Source of the DNA: Saprospiraceae bacterium | GTDB lineage: Bacteria > Bacteroidota > Bacteroidia > Chitinophagales > Saprospiraceae | Reading direction: 5' to 3' | Length of the DNA: 35,038 nt | Assembly (NCBI GenBank): GCA_020629315.1 | Contig: JAHDDO010000034.1 | Location: 1 to 35,038, forward strand | Shown: piece by piece, positions 1 to 7,339 of the stretch | Position numbering within the stretch: the stretch's first letter is position 1 | Layout: the number at the start of each line of letters is the position of its first letter | Made by a program: the position numbers and the translations under genes | The notes under the pieces: model-generated | What the model saw: only the letters and a program-made list of their open reading frames with translations | Database searches by the model: none | Told to the model about the DNA's origin: nothing

Positions 1-218
1 TCTACTTTAGTAAAATCATTTTTCAAAGGACCTTTGACCTCGTTTATGGATAGGTAGCCATCTTGATTGGTATCCATTTTGAATATTTCATCAATGCTAG
101 GAGGTCCTGATCTAGCTTGTCTAGCTGCTTTTTCTGCGGTAGTTTGTTGTGATTTGCATGCTGAAATTGCGAATACAAATAGTAAGAGTACCCCGGCTAT
201 ACCTTGTCTTTTTATCAT
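1..218 (-). CDS. EF-hand lipoprotein, N-terminal part (runs off the window)
   Basis: The reverse strand reads from an ATG at 218 to the window edge without a stop (72 codons). Residues 1-20 are a hydrophobic signal ending in a lipobox (AISAC, Cys21), so this should be a lipoprotein. Residues 49-60 (DTNQDGYLSINE) form a canonical 12-residue EF-hand calcium loop with D49, N51, D53, S57 and E60 in the coordinating positions. Between them is a Lys/Ala/Gln-rich linker. Bacterial proteins of this kind often carry two or more EF-hands, so further loops may lie beyond the left edge. The role is unknown; calcium binding in the envelope is inferred from the loop alone. Confidence 0.75.
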   Translation of the reverse strand, partial: MIKRQGIAGVLLLFVFAISACKSQQTTAEKAARQARSGPPSIDEIFKMDTNQDGYLSINEVKGPLKNDFTKV

Positions 219-489
219 GTCTTTTATTGATTGTTTGGTTATACATATTTAGGAGAATATCGGTCAATGAAATCTTCTTCTTTTGACGTATAGGTAGATA
301 CTTTACTCGGTGTCCTTCGCTTCTAATAGAGAAATGCTGCGATAAGGGGAGAGAAGGGCCACCGCTAGGTGGCGTCCGAAAGAACGAATAGTGAATAGAG
401 GACCGAACCGAATGGTGAGCCTGGCATCACCTGATCCTGCTTTTGCAGGAATCGCCCGAGCGAAAAATAGTAAAAAATGGAGCTATCGC
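219..489. other. Intergenic region with two hairpins and a degenerate repeat
   Basis: No gene is visible between the EF-hand lipoprotein start and the hydrolase stop. It holds two short perfect hairpins: GCCACC-GCTA-GGTGGC at 358-373 and TCCTGC-TTTT-GCAGGA at 435-450. Neither is followed by a T-run suited to either neighbour, so I do not call them terminators. The stretch 338-457 shares five ordered sequence blocks with 26742-26829. Confidence 0.5.
338..457 (+). repeat. Degenerate dispersed intergenic repeat, copy A
   Basis: Five short blocks occur in the same order as in the reverse complement of 26742-26829: TGCGATAAGG (338-347), GTCCGAA (374-380), CGAATAG (385-391), GACCGAA (401-407) and ATCGCCC (451-457). 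Spacing differs between the copies, and copy A has an extra hairpin between blocks 1 and 2. It lies just beyond the 3' end of the hydrolase gene. It may be a REP-like or decayed element. The match was found by eye. Confidence 0.4.
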
Positions 490-1323
490 TTAGCGCATAA
501 ATTCAAATAAAATCTGTGTCAGCTCTTCTGGCTTTTCCTCTTGCAGAAAGTGCCCCGCCTCCAGTTTATGAACCATCGCATTAGGGAATGTATCCACCCA
601 AATATCTAATTTGGATTCGTCTATGAATGGATCATGAATGCCCCAAATGAATTGTTTCTTTATAGAACGAATAGCCTCTATTTTATCCCAGTGGGCAGCA
701 AAAAAATCGGAACCTCCTTTCAAACTGAGGGCAATATCATATAAGGCTTTCCTCGATGTTGCATCTGGAAATACCGATTGATATTGAGCCATTAATGCTT
801 GGCTTGCCTTGGCTTTATTATGAAAGCTTCTAGGCATCAGAAATCGTAAGGGTAGGCTCATCCGTTTGTATAAGAACTTGCCAAAGAATGAACGAATGAG
901 TTTATCTGCTTTAGTAACCTCAGGATCATCTTTAGTGGCCCAAAGCCAAGTGTTGAGAATAGAAATACTTTGAATATTTGAGGGATTGTTTATAGCATAG
1001 GGAAGCGCAATGGGTCCCCCAAAATCATGTACCACTAAATGAAAACTATCCAATGCCATCGCTGCAATAAACTGGGCAAAGTGGGCGCTTTGGTTTTCTA
1101 CAGACCCATCATAGTGAGGATCTTTAGAAGAGTGTCCGAAGCCTATATGATCGGGGGCAATACATCTAAATGATCGGGATAAGACTTGAATCATATTTCG
1201 GTATAGAAATGAATAAGCCGGTGTCCCATGGACAAAGACGATAGTAGGTCCACTACCTTCATCAATGTAAGCCATTTTTTGAGACCCAATGTTGATATAT
1301 TTTCGTGCGTATACTTCCATCAT
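490..1323 (-). CDS. Haloalkane dehalogenase-like alpha/beta hydrolase
   Basis: This 277-residue cytoplasmic alpha/beta hydrolase has an Asp nucleophile: HGTP (32-35) forms the oxyanion turn, VHDFGG (98-103) carries the presumed nucleophile D100, GIHD gives acid D231, and AGHF gives H258. An Asp nucleophile is typical of haloalkane dehalogenases and epoxide hydrolases, and length and overall pattern fit the dehalogenases. However, the two halide-stabilising residues known in DhaA, Asn of HGNP and Trp of HDWGG, are replaced here by T34 and F101, so true dehalogenase activity is doubtful. The ATG shares one base with the stop of the upstream 4TM gene (TAATG), implying translational coupling; a second ATG follows immediately. 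Substrate unknown. Confidence 0.8.
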   Translation of the reverse strand: MMEVYARKYINIGSQKMAYIDEGSGPTIVFVHGTPAYSFLYRNMIQVLSRSFRCIAPDHIGFGHSSKDPHYDGSVENQSAHFAQFIAAMALDSFHLVVHDFGGPIALPYAINNPSNIQSISILNTWLWATKDDPEVTKADKLIRSFFGKFLYKRMSLPLRFLMPRSFHNKAKASQALMAQYQSVFPDATSRKALYDIALSLKGGSDFFAAHWDKIEAIRSIKKQFIWGIHDPFIDESKLDIWVDTFPNAMVHKLEAGHFLQEEKPEELTQILFEFMR

Positions 1324-1733
1324 TATGCTTTTTGCCAGGCGATCAAAAATAAAATACTACACCCTGCGAACAAGGCAATAGGTACTGAAAATAAATAGAA
1401 AAAACTGAGAATCGTACAAAGGATCATCGCGCCTGCATTTATTAAGCTGAGTGTTTTTATTAAACCATCATCTTGAATTCGCCTATGTAAGATAAGGTTG
1501 ATGAGACCGTATGGAAAGAGTAGTGCAGATAGTGATAAACTGAAGACATCAAATAAATTTTGGACCGTACGGCTGAACCATGGGTCGAGTTCAAAGGACA
1601 GGGTATTCATAAGTCTATACAACTCTTGCTCTTCAGGGGATTGTAATTGTGGCGGCATAAAATGAGCTAGTAAATGGATGATGGCGGTCAGGATCATCAT
1701 GATAGCTCCGTATCGAAAAAAGCGGTGTTTCAT
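1323..1733 (-). CDS. Four-TM membrane protein, unknown function
   Basis: A 136-residue integral membrane protein with about four hydrophobic segments (roughly 8-26, 62-82, 94-113, 115-133) and a hydrophilic loop around 30-55 containing QSPEEQELYRLM. It resembles small 4TM proteins of the LIC_13387-like kind in length and layout, but that link is from memory and weak. It is the first gene of a two-gene unit with the dehalogenase-like hydrolase, sharing one base with it, so the two are probably made together. No catalytic motif is visible. Confidence 0.65.
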   Translation of the reverse strand: MKHRFFRYGAIMMILTAIIHLLAHFMPPQLQSPEEQELYRLMNTLSFELDPWFSRTVQNLFDVFSLSLSALLFPYGLINLILHRRIQDDGLIKTLSLINAGAMILCTILSFFYLFSVPIALFAGCSILFLIAWQKA

Positions 1734-1829
1734 AGTGATTGTGTTTTTCTAAATGTAAGCTAGTTTCCATTAATCTGTGAAGATATTGTAGTTGTGATTT
1801 CTTATCTTGATTGTGTACAAATAGGCAAC

Positions 1830-3368
1830 ATGAATCGGATCATTATTGCATTTTTCCTATCCTTGATTTTTCAGGGGATTTCAGCCCAAGAATATACCTG
1901 GACAGAAGATGTGGCTCCTATTATCTATGAACATTGTTCCTCTTGTCATCATGCTGGTGCCATCGGCCCTTTTGAATTAATGAATTATATCGATGTAGTG
2001 GCTTTTTCTGAGTTGATTCATCATTCGGTTGAAGAACGAACCATGCCTCCTTGGCCAGCTGATCCGGACTATGTACATTTTAGGGATGAAGCGTATTTAG
2101 AAGATGCCGATATAGAAGCCATCGTTGAGTGGATTCATAATGATATGCCTTATGGTCCTGCTGCTGCGGAACCTGATCCGCCTGTCTTTCCGCCTAATGG
2201 TTCCGTTCTAGATAAAATAGATCTGACCTTAGCCATACCACCCTATGAGCTACAATACAATACGGATGAAGTGCGCTGGTTTGCTTTGGCGAATCCGACA
2301 AATGAAACTATATACATAAAACGAATGGAAGTAGATCCTGGATTGGATGAAGTGGTCCATCATTTAGATCTGCATATGGATGAAACCAATCAAAGTATTA
2401 GTGTGGACGCTCAAGATCCTTTACCTGGGTATAACTCAAATACTGCTGGGTTGATAACTACAGGCTATTTAAATGCCTGGCAACCGGGTGCTAATGTGTT
2501 GGAGTATCCGGATAATTGGGGATTCGAAGTACCTCCAGGAGCCAATTTTGTTATTGAAATCCACTATGGACCCTTGGGACAGGGATTGATTGATTCTTCA
2601 AAGATGCATCTTGAGTTTTACACAGATGTTTCAGACTTCAGGCCTATGAAAGCAGGATGGCTTATGCACCACTCAGAGCTACACTTGATAGATGGGCCAC
2701 TCGTAATTCCGGCCAACGAAAAGCCCATCTTCCATCAAATTACGGAGCCCATGCCCCGCGATTTATCAATTGTAGCTATCTGCCCACACATGCACATGAT
2801 CGGTAGTAAATATAGAGTATGGTATGAATCAGTGAGTGGCGATTCTGTGCCTATGATCAATATTCCTCATTGGGATTTTCATTGGCAGAAATACTATGCC
2901 TACCCCTCTATTTTTAAGTTACCTCAAGGAGCTCGCTTAAAAAGTGAAGTGCAATATGACAATACCTTAGATAATCATGACAACCCTAACAATCCACCTA
3001 TAACCGTAAGTCTTGGTCCAAAAACCACGGATGAAATGATGCTCGTCTTCTTTATATATGCAGAATATGAAACGGGTGATGAGACTATTGTTTTTGAAGA
3101 ATTAAGCGGGCAAGAGGATATACAAAAGCTTGATTGGCCTAGTTTTTATCCGAATCCGGGTAGTGCATTGTTGCAGTGGCAGTTTGACGGAAGCAAAGAA
3201 ACCAAAGCAATGCTTTTTACAAATGAGGGTACGTATACAGGGATATCGTTTGCGATAAGCTCTGATGGTCAAAAAACACTCCACGAGTTGCCTGACGGCC
3301 CCTATTATATCCATATGAAACAAGGTTTTGATGTAAAAATGATCTCTTGGATTAAACAGTCGCCCTAG
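1830..3368 (+). CDS. Secreted cytochrome c / copper type II monooxygenase-like protein with T9SS sorting domain
   Basis: A 512-residue exported protein. I chose the ATG at 1830 over the in-frame ATG at 1794 because it puts a clean signal peptide (MNRIIIAFFLSLIFQGISA) at the N-terminus. A haem-binding CSSCH (C36, C39, H40) lies in a cytochrome c-like domain that also has TMPPWP. The middle resembles the copper type II ascorbate-dependent monooxygenase fold: a HH..H cluster (HH177-178, H182), EIHYGP (H245), PHMHM (H320, H322) and TTDEMM near 400. The last ~70 residues (FYPNP onward, from about 440) look like a T9SS type A sorting domain, so the protein should reach the cell surface. The combination suggests electrons passing from haem to copper; substrate unknown. 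Confidence 0.78.
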   Translation: MNRIIIAFFLSLIFQGISAQEYTWTEDVAPIIYEHCSSCHHAGAIGPFELMNYIDVVAFSELIHHSVEERTMPPWPADPDYVHFRDEAYLEDADIEAIVEWIHNDMPYGPAAAEPDPPVFPPNGSVLDKIDLTLAIPPYELQYNTDEVRWFALANPTNETIYIKRMEVDPGLDEVVHHLDLHMDETNQSISVDAQDPLPGYNSNTAGLITTGYLNAWQPGANVLEYPDNWGFEVPPGANFVIEIHYGPLGQGLIDSSKMHLEFYTDVSDFRPMKAGWLMHHSELHLIDGPLVIPANEKPIFHQITEPMPRDLSIVAICPHMHMIGSKYRVWYESVSGDSVPMINIPHWDFHWQKYYAYPSIFKLPQGARLKSEVQYDNTLDNHDNPNNPPITVSLGPKTTDEMMLVFFIYAEYETGDETIVFEELSGQEDIQKLDWPSFYPNPGSALLQWQFDGSKETKAMLFTNEGTYTGISFAISSDGQKTLHELPDGPYYIHMKQGFDVKMISWIKQSP

Positions 3369-3448
3369 TGTAGGCTCTTAAAATTTCCATGGCAAAGAAC
3401 CTTATGTATGACATCAGGGTTATCATTAGATAATCAGCAAAAGTATAG

Positions 3449-4306
3449 ATGTTAAATACACAAGAATTATTAGACTTAGTGAGACTTGAGCCCTTAGATG
3501 TGGGTTTATTTAGGGCGCAGAATTTAATGACACCGTGGAAACGTGTCTTTGGTGGTCAAGTCTTGGCCCAAGCCTTACATGCGGCGTATCAAACGGTCCC
3601 TGAAGATCGAATATGTCATTCTTTTCATGGCTACTTTATCTTACCTGGGGATACGCAAAAGCCGATCATTTATGATGTAGATACCTTACGGGATGGGGGT
3701 AGTTTCTCTACTCGACGAGTAACGGCAAGACAGAATGGAAGGGCTATCTTCATTATGGCTGCCTCGTTCCAACATGAAGAAAATGGTTTTGAACACCAAC
3801 AAGCTAAGCCTGATGTGGCTCATCCTGACACCTTACTTACTGACCAAGAGTTGGCTGAAAAGGTAAAGGAAAAAGCACCGGGAATGTATCGGCGACTTAA
3901 AGCGAGGCAACAAGATGCTATCGTTTTTAAGCCAGTAGAAGGTCTGTCTTTAAAAGAACTGACAGCTGCCCAACGCCATGTTTGGCTAAGTACTAAAGAT
4001 AAAATGAAACTGAGCTATCCAGAACAGCAACAGTTATTAGCTTTTGCATCAGATTATGATTTACTGGTTGCTGCCTTACTACCTCATGCAGCCGAAATAC
4101 AGGATACCAGCAAAATATTTCTAGCTAGTTTAGATCATGCGATGTGGTTTCACAGATCCTTCGATATCAATGATTGGATATTATTTGCTATTAATAGCCC
4201 AAGTGCCATCAACTCGCGAGGCATGGGGTATGGAAATATGTATAGTGAAAATGGAGAATTAATCTGCACCCTCATGCAAGAAGGCTTGATAAGACAAATT
4301 AGATAG
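3449..4306 (+). CDS. tesB: Acyl-CoA thioesterase II (TesB family)
   Basis: This 285-residue protein is a double-hotdog acyl-CoA thioesterase that hydrolyses acyl-CoA to free fatty acid and CoA in the cytoplasm. Family landmarks are clear: VFGGQVLAQAL near 33-43, SFHGYFILPGD near 58-68, SLDHAMWFH with the presumed catalytic D229, the NSPSA segment (S250/S252) where the triad Ser/Thr lies, and MQEGLIR with Q277. Length matches E. coli TesB and human ACOT8. The local sequence around Ser250 (S-P) looks more like ACOT8 than E. coli. It follows the cytochrome/monooxygenase gene by 80 bp and appears to be a separate functional unit. Confidence 0.92.
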   Translation: MLNTQELLDLVRLEPLDVGLFRAQNLMTPWKRVFGGQVLAQALHAAYQTVPEDRICHSFHGYFILPGDTQKPIIYDVDTLRDGGSFSTRRVTARQNGRAIFIMAASFQHEENGFEHQQAKPDVAHPDTLLTDQELAEKVKEKAPGMYRRLKARQQDAIVFKPVEGLSLKELTAAQRHVWLSTKDKMKLSYPEQQQLLAFASDYDLLVAALLPHAAEIQDTSKIFLASLDHAMWFHRSFDINDWILFAINSPSAINSRGMGYGNMYSENGELICTLMQEGLIRQIR

Positions 4307-4631
4307 TTGTTGTTCGGTGCTGGCATTCTTGAATTTCGAAGGACTCAAAAATTCAAAAACAACAGCGAGTTGTTCTTGAGGAAGTTCTAATGACTGGCTA
4401 GAAATAGCTCAAGATCTGATTAGCTAAAGTGATCAAATCCAGTCACAAGATATACTTTTTTGGTGATAAAACGTCTTTTTTCGGTTATAAACGAAAAACA
4501 ACTAGGTTGTCCTTCCTATAACATAAGGGATTACACCAAGAGCCAATTCTAACGCAATTTTCAAAACATATGATAATTTTATTATATATCAAACAGATAC
4601 ATATTAAATAAATCTTTAATATATTTATGTT
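4307..4631. other. 325-bp intergenic region, no gene seen
   Basis: No convincing reading frame. An imperfect nested hairpin begins just after the thioesterase stop: TTGAATTT (4329-4336) pairs with AAATTCAA (4349-4356), with outer GTTGTT/AACAAC arms, but it lacks a T-run. A second inverted repeat, TTTTTCG (4477-4483) with CGAAAAA (4492-4498), lies in the middle. From about 4555 to 4630 the sequence becomes very AT-rich and probably holds the promoter and leader of the next gene, though no full TAnnTTTG element is present. Confidence 0.4.
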
Positions 4632-4982
4632 GTGGCTATCCGTAAAAAACATAATGTTTATGTAGTAGAATTAGATCATAAGGTATGGTCTGACAGTTGG
4701 AAGTTCAGAAAAGCCAACCCACAGTATCGAGGTAATAAGCAATGTTTGTATGTAGGGATGACGGGTCTTTGTCCCAAAGCCCGATTTATGAAACATAAAA
4801 CAGGTGCACTGAGTAAGAAAGGCCACAAAATTGCTTCATGGTATGTTGAAAAGTATGGCAAATTTCTTCGACCAAGTTTGTACCACGCTTTAAACCCAAT
4901 GAGCTACGACGAAGCCAAAGAGATGGAAGCCGCTTTGGCTGCCTCACTTAGACGCAAAGGGTATGCGGTATGGTGGAATTAA
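4632..4982 (+). CDS. Small GIY-YIG-like nuclease domain protein
   Basis: A 116-residue stand-alone protein with the pattern of a GIY-YIG domain: VYVVELD (9-15) as the first strand, LYVGMTG (39-45) as the second, then R51 and H55 on the first helix and a Glu (E99, in EMEAALA) that would hold the metal. It ends in GYAVWWN. The start is GTG at 4632: an in-frame TAA sits at 4617 and no ATG or TTG lies between in frame. Its stop overlaps the convergent protease stop by four bases. Function could be DNA cleavage or only DNA binding; divergent spacing within the first motif makes the family call moderate. Confidence 0.6.
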   Translation: MAIRKKHNVYVVELDHKVWSDSWKFRKANPQYRGNKQCLYVGMTGLCPKARFMKHKTGALSKKGHKIASWYVEKYGKFLRPSLYHALNPMSYDEAKEMEAALAASLRRKGYAVWWN

Positions 4983-6391
4983 CGAATGATCTCTACAACT
5001 TTATCTAAGGCCCAATTTGTTTCTGAACCTTTACTTTCAATCACAATATCCGGTAGTACCCCTTGGTCTTTCTCTTCTACATTATGGAATCCAATTAATG
5101 GTATGTCTACCACGATCTTAGAGTTAGGTAGGCTCAAGAAAAACAATTGGCCGCCTGTAATACCTCTTAGACTTCCCCCTGTTTCTGTACCGACTAGTGT
5201 AGCATATTGATTCTTTTTACAATTTTCAGCTAAGAAGAAGGTATTACTACTATTAGCGGCATCTACGAGTAGATAGGTTTGTTTCGGGGCCTTCTTATTT
5301 TTTCTAATGATTTTTTTTCGGCCCAACCAACGAAGCTCCCGCTGACCATTTTTTGATCTTTTAGTTAGGAGTCTTGGATGGTATGGCCACTTGCTCCATG
5401 TATTAAGAAAGGGTTTTAGGGGGTCTGGGACTTGCGTATACGCCATAGTCCTGGACCGTTTCACAAAAAGCCCTTTTTTGTTTGCGATCTTCTTTAGTAG
5501 GTAGGGACTTACATCACTTCCTCCTTCATTTCCTTGAATATCTATGATCAGATTTTCAAGTCCTCGTTCGTGAAACTCATCGAAAAAATCGTCCAAATAG
5601 GCCTGCCAATCTATAGTCATTTTCCAGGTGACGAAGGTTCCTAGACGGAGTAAAGCATAATCATCTTCGAAGGAATGATGCCATAGATTATCATAATTAT
5701 TACCCTTCTGTTGTAGTGCCTCATCTCGTTGATTTTTAGTTACGAGTGCAATCCGGGCAGTGTTACCTGATGTAAAGGTTACGGTGACTGAGTCTTGCCA
5801 ATTGAAAAGTAAGGCTGAATAGATATCGAAATATGAATAACGGGACTCTACATCTAGGGATAGATCATATACTTTTTTAGCCAAGTTATTACCATCCGTT
5901 TTGATGTATGGCAAAATGGTCTCACATAAGGTCGTCACATCTATGTCATTAATTTGAATGATGTCACCTTCCTCTTTCAAGTCTTTTACCATACTTTGAT
6001 TTATACGAAGTCCTTCTTCCTGTATGGTAAAACCAAATGGAAGTAAGGTATTCTCTTGTAAAAGACTATCGATCAGAGTGTCCCTCTGATTAAATGGATT
6101 CAGGTATGTGTGTCCACATTTGATCGTATTAATGTATCGCGAGAAACATAAAAAAGCCGCCTCTTTGGTTTTTACCTGTGTCAATTCCTTGGTGAAAACG
6201 GCGTAATTTTCTGCATATCTATCTTCACTTTGGTGCAATAAAATGGATGGATGTAGATTATCCAGCGCGCTTTTTAAGATCGCTGCATCTGCCATTAACT
6301 CTTCCTGTGTTAGCTTGGTTTGTGTATAGCCTAAGGAAGAAGCTACCATTATGATGACTAAGGTATATAGTAGGAAATGTACTCGTATCAT
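4979..6391 (-). CDS. Secreted S41 (tail-specific protease-like) peptidase
   Basis: A 470-residue exported protein with a signal peptide (about 1-23). A helical N-terminal cap holds KCGHTYL (91-97), common in S41-like proteins, followed by a degenerate PDZ-like segment with GDIIQIND (142-149). The S41 core includes DIQGNEGGSD (284-293), matching the D-x-R-G-N-x-G-G strand of the family. The nucleophile region is DAANSSNTFFLAEN (377-390), with Ser381 or Ser382 as candidate, and TETGG (403-406) follows. The usual S-x-S-A-G-E segment is not conserved exactly, so activity is uncertain. Its ATG shares one base with the stop of the GIN-domain gene (TAATG), so the two are translationally coupled. Confidence 0.75.
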   Translation of the reverse strand: MIRVHFLLYTLVIIMVASSLGYTQTKLTQEELMADAAILKSALDNLHPSILLHQSEDRYAENYAVFTKELTQVKTKEAAFLCFSRYINTIKCGHTYLNPFNQRDTLIDSLLQENTLLPFGFTIQEEGLRINQSMVKDLKEEGDIIQINDIDVTTLCETILPYIKTDGNNLAKKVYDLSLDVESRYSYFDIYSALLFNWQDSVTVTFTSGNTARIALVTKNQRDEALQQKGNNYDNLWHHSFEDDYALLRLGTFVTWKMTIDWQAYLDDFFDEFHERGLENLIIDIQGNEGGSDVSPYLLKKIANKKGLFVKRSRTMAYTQVPDPLKPFLNTWSKWPYHPRLLTKRSKNGQRELRWLGRKKIIRKNKKAPKQTYLLVDAANSSNTFFLAENCKKNQYATLVGTETGGSLRGITGGQLFFLSLPNSKIVVDIPLIGFHNVEEKDQGVLPDIVIESKGSETNWALDKVVEIIR

Positions 6392-7230
6392 TAGTTAAAA
6401 ATTTCTATTGTTTTGCCTTCATCAGCGGCTGTAATTTCTAATAAGAGTGTTTTATTTCCGAGGATTCCAACGCGGTATAATTTGGTCCCAATGGACCAAT
6501 TTTCGGCTCGCTTTTGCATAGGAGAAAAGGGTAGACCATAGCTAAAGTACCGACCATCCGGTTTAGGTCCTTTTACATAGGTATGAATCCGTTGGAAGCT
6601 ATTATTCTTTATGTCGACCGGTATGAATCGTGTGTCGATAGGTTTAGGGGCCAATGCGATATTTTCTTCTTGATCCTTTTCTTGCAATTTGGCTTTAGAA
6701 AGCACAGTATCGCCTATTTTGATCGTGCCATTATCTGTAATTTTTATGGATTGTTGTCCAATGGCCAACTGGCTTGCATCGACGTTTGCATCTTCAATAT
6801 TGATGTCTAGTAATTGGACATTTCCTTCCAGTTTTATTTCGCCTATTGAGGCTTTCAATTTGAAGCTTTCTTCGTTGAGATTGAGGATGCTAATATCGGC
6901 CCATGAATCGTTTTTCAGTTTCTCGATGGAAGGCGTGTATATTTCTATGGTACACGCCTGGGTGAATGCTATCCATTCTTTTTGGCCGATGGTTAGCTGG
7001 CCTTTTCGGTTAGAAACATCTATAAGATCAATAATATTTGATTCACTCTGCAAGACCACCTTTGTCACATCACTATTTGCATGAATTAAAACAGGAACAT
7101 TTAACTCTATCTCTACGGATTCAATGTAATCAAAGGAGATTTCTTTAGTTTTTTCAATGCCATTACCTACCACTTGTGCTTGCAAAATGCCTGATAATAG
7201 CAATAAGAGAAGTATTAATGTATGTTTCAT
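6391..7230 (-). CDS. Secreted GIN-domain (DUF2807-type) protein
   Basis: A 279-residue exported protein with a signal peptide ending at LQA (about residue 18). From about 25 to 175 it has the repeating short beta strands of a GIN/DUF2807 'head' domain, a beta-helix-like fold found in Bacteroidota surface proteins: FDYIESVEIELNVPVLI, LTIGQ, IEIYTPSIEKL and IKLEGNVQLLDINIEDA. The C-terminal 90 residues (around FSYGLPFSPM and LLEITAADEGK) are not recognised. It is the first gene of a pair with the S41-like protease and lies 109 bp downstream of the AraC regulator gene, on the same strand. Function unknown. Confidence 0.7.
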   Translation of the reverse strand: MKHTLILLLLLLSGILQAQVVGNGIEKTKEISFDYIESVEIELNVPVLIHANSDVTKVVLQSESNIIDLIDVSNRKGQLTIGQKEWIAFTQACTIEIYTPSIEKLKNDSWADISILNLNEESFKLKASIGEIKLEGNVQLLDINIEDANVDASQLAIGQQSIKITDNGTIKIGDTVLSKAKLQEKDQEENIALAPKPIDTRFIPVDIKNNSFQRIHTYVKGPKPDGRYFSYGLPFSPMQKRAENWSIGTKLYRVGILGNKTLLLEITAADEGKTIEIFN

Positions 7231-7285
7231 AAAGGGAACATTTTTCGATTAACAATGATACAAAGGTGGGTGGTCCAATGTCCTT

Positions 7286-7333
7286 ATACGCCTCAAAAGG
7301 CAATATGAGACGTATCAAATCATGATTTGAGAC
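7286..7333. promoter_or_regulatory. Candidate regulator-binding site: palindromes and spaced TGAGRC repeats
   Basis: Between the AraC-type gene stop and the GIN gene start are three overlapping symmetries. An inverted repeat pairs ATACGCCTCA (7286-7295) with TGAGACGTAT (7306-7315), 9 of 10 matching. A perfect 16-bp palindrome, TCAAATCATGATTTGA, occupies 7315-7330. TGAGAC appears at 7306-7311 and again at 7328-7333, 22 bp apart (two helical turns), with TGAGGC reading the other way at 7295-7290. No T-run follows the palindrome on the minus strand, which argues against a terminator. Binding by the adjacent AraC-type regulator is inferred from position and helical spacing. Confidence 0.45.
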
Positions 7334-7339
7334 CTTTTT

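Noticed and set aside
67..252. Plus-strand reading frame of about 60 codons at the left edge
   Set aside because: It lies over the EF-hand lipoprotein, whose lipobox and calcium loop show that the minus strand is coding.
1794..1829. Upstream in-frame start for the cytochrome/monooxygenase gene
   Set aside because: It would add 12 residues before a signal peptide that is otherwise well formed. For the same kind of reason starts at 16709, 32218 and 33543 were rejected for the channel, the oligopeptidase and the DUF6249-like gene.
4327..4365. Hairpin after the thioesterase gene as a terminator
   Set aside because: Stem of eight A/T-rich pairs with a 12-base loop and no T-run on the plus strand.
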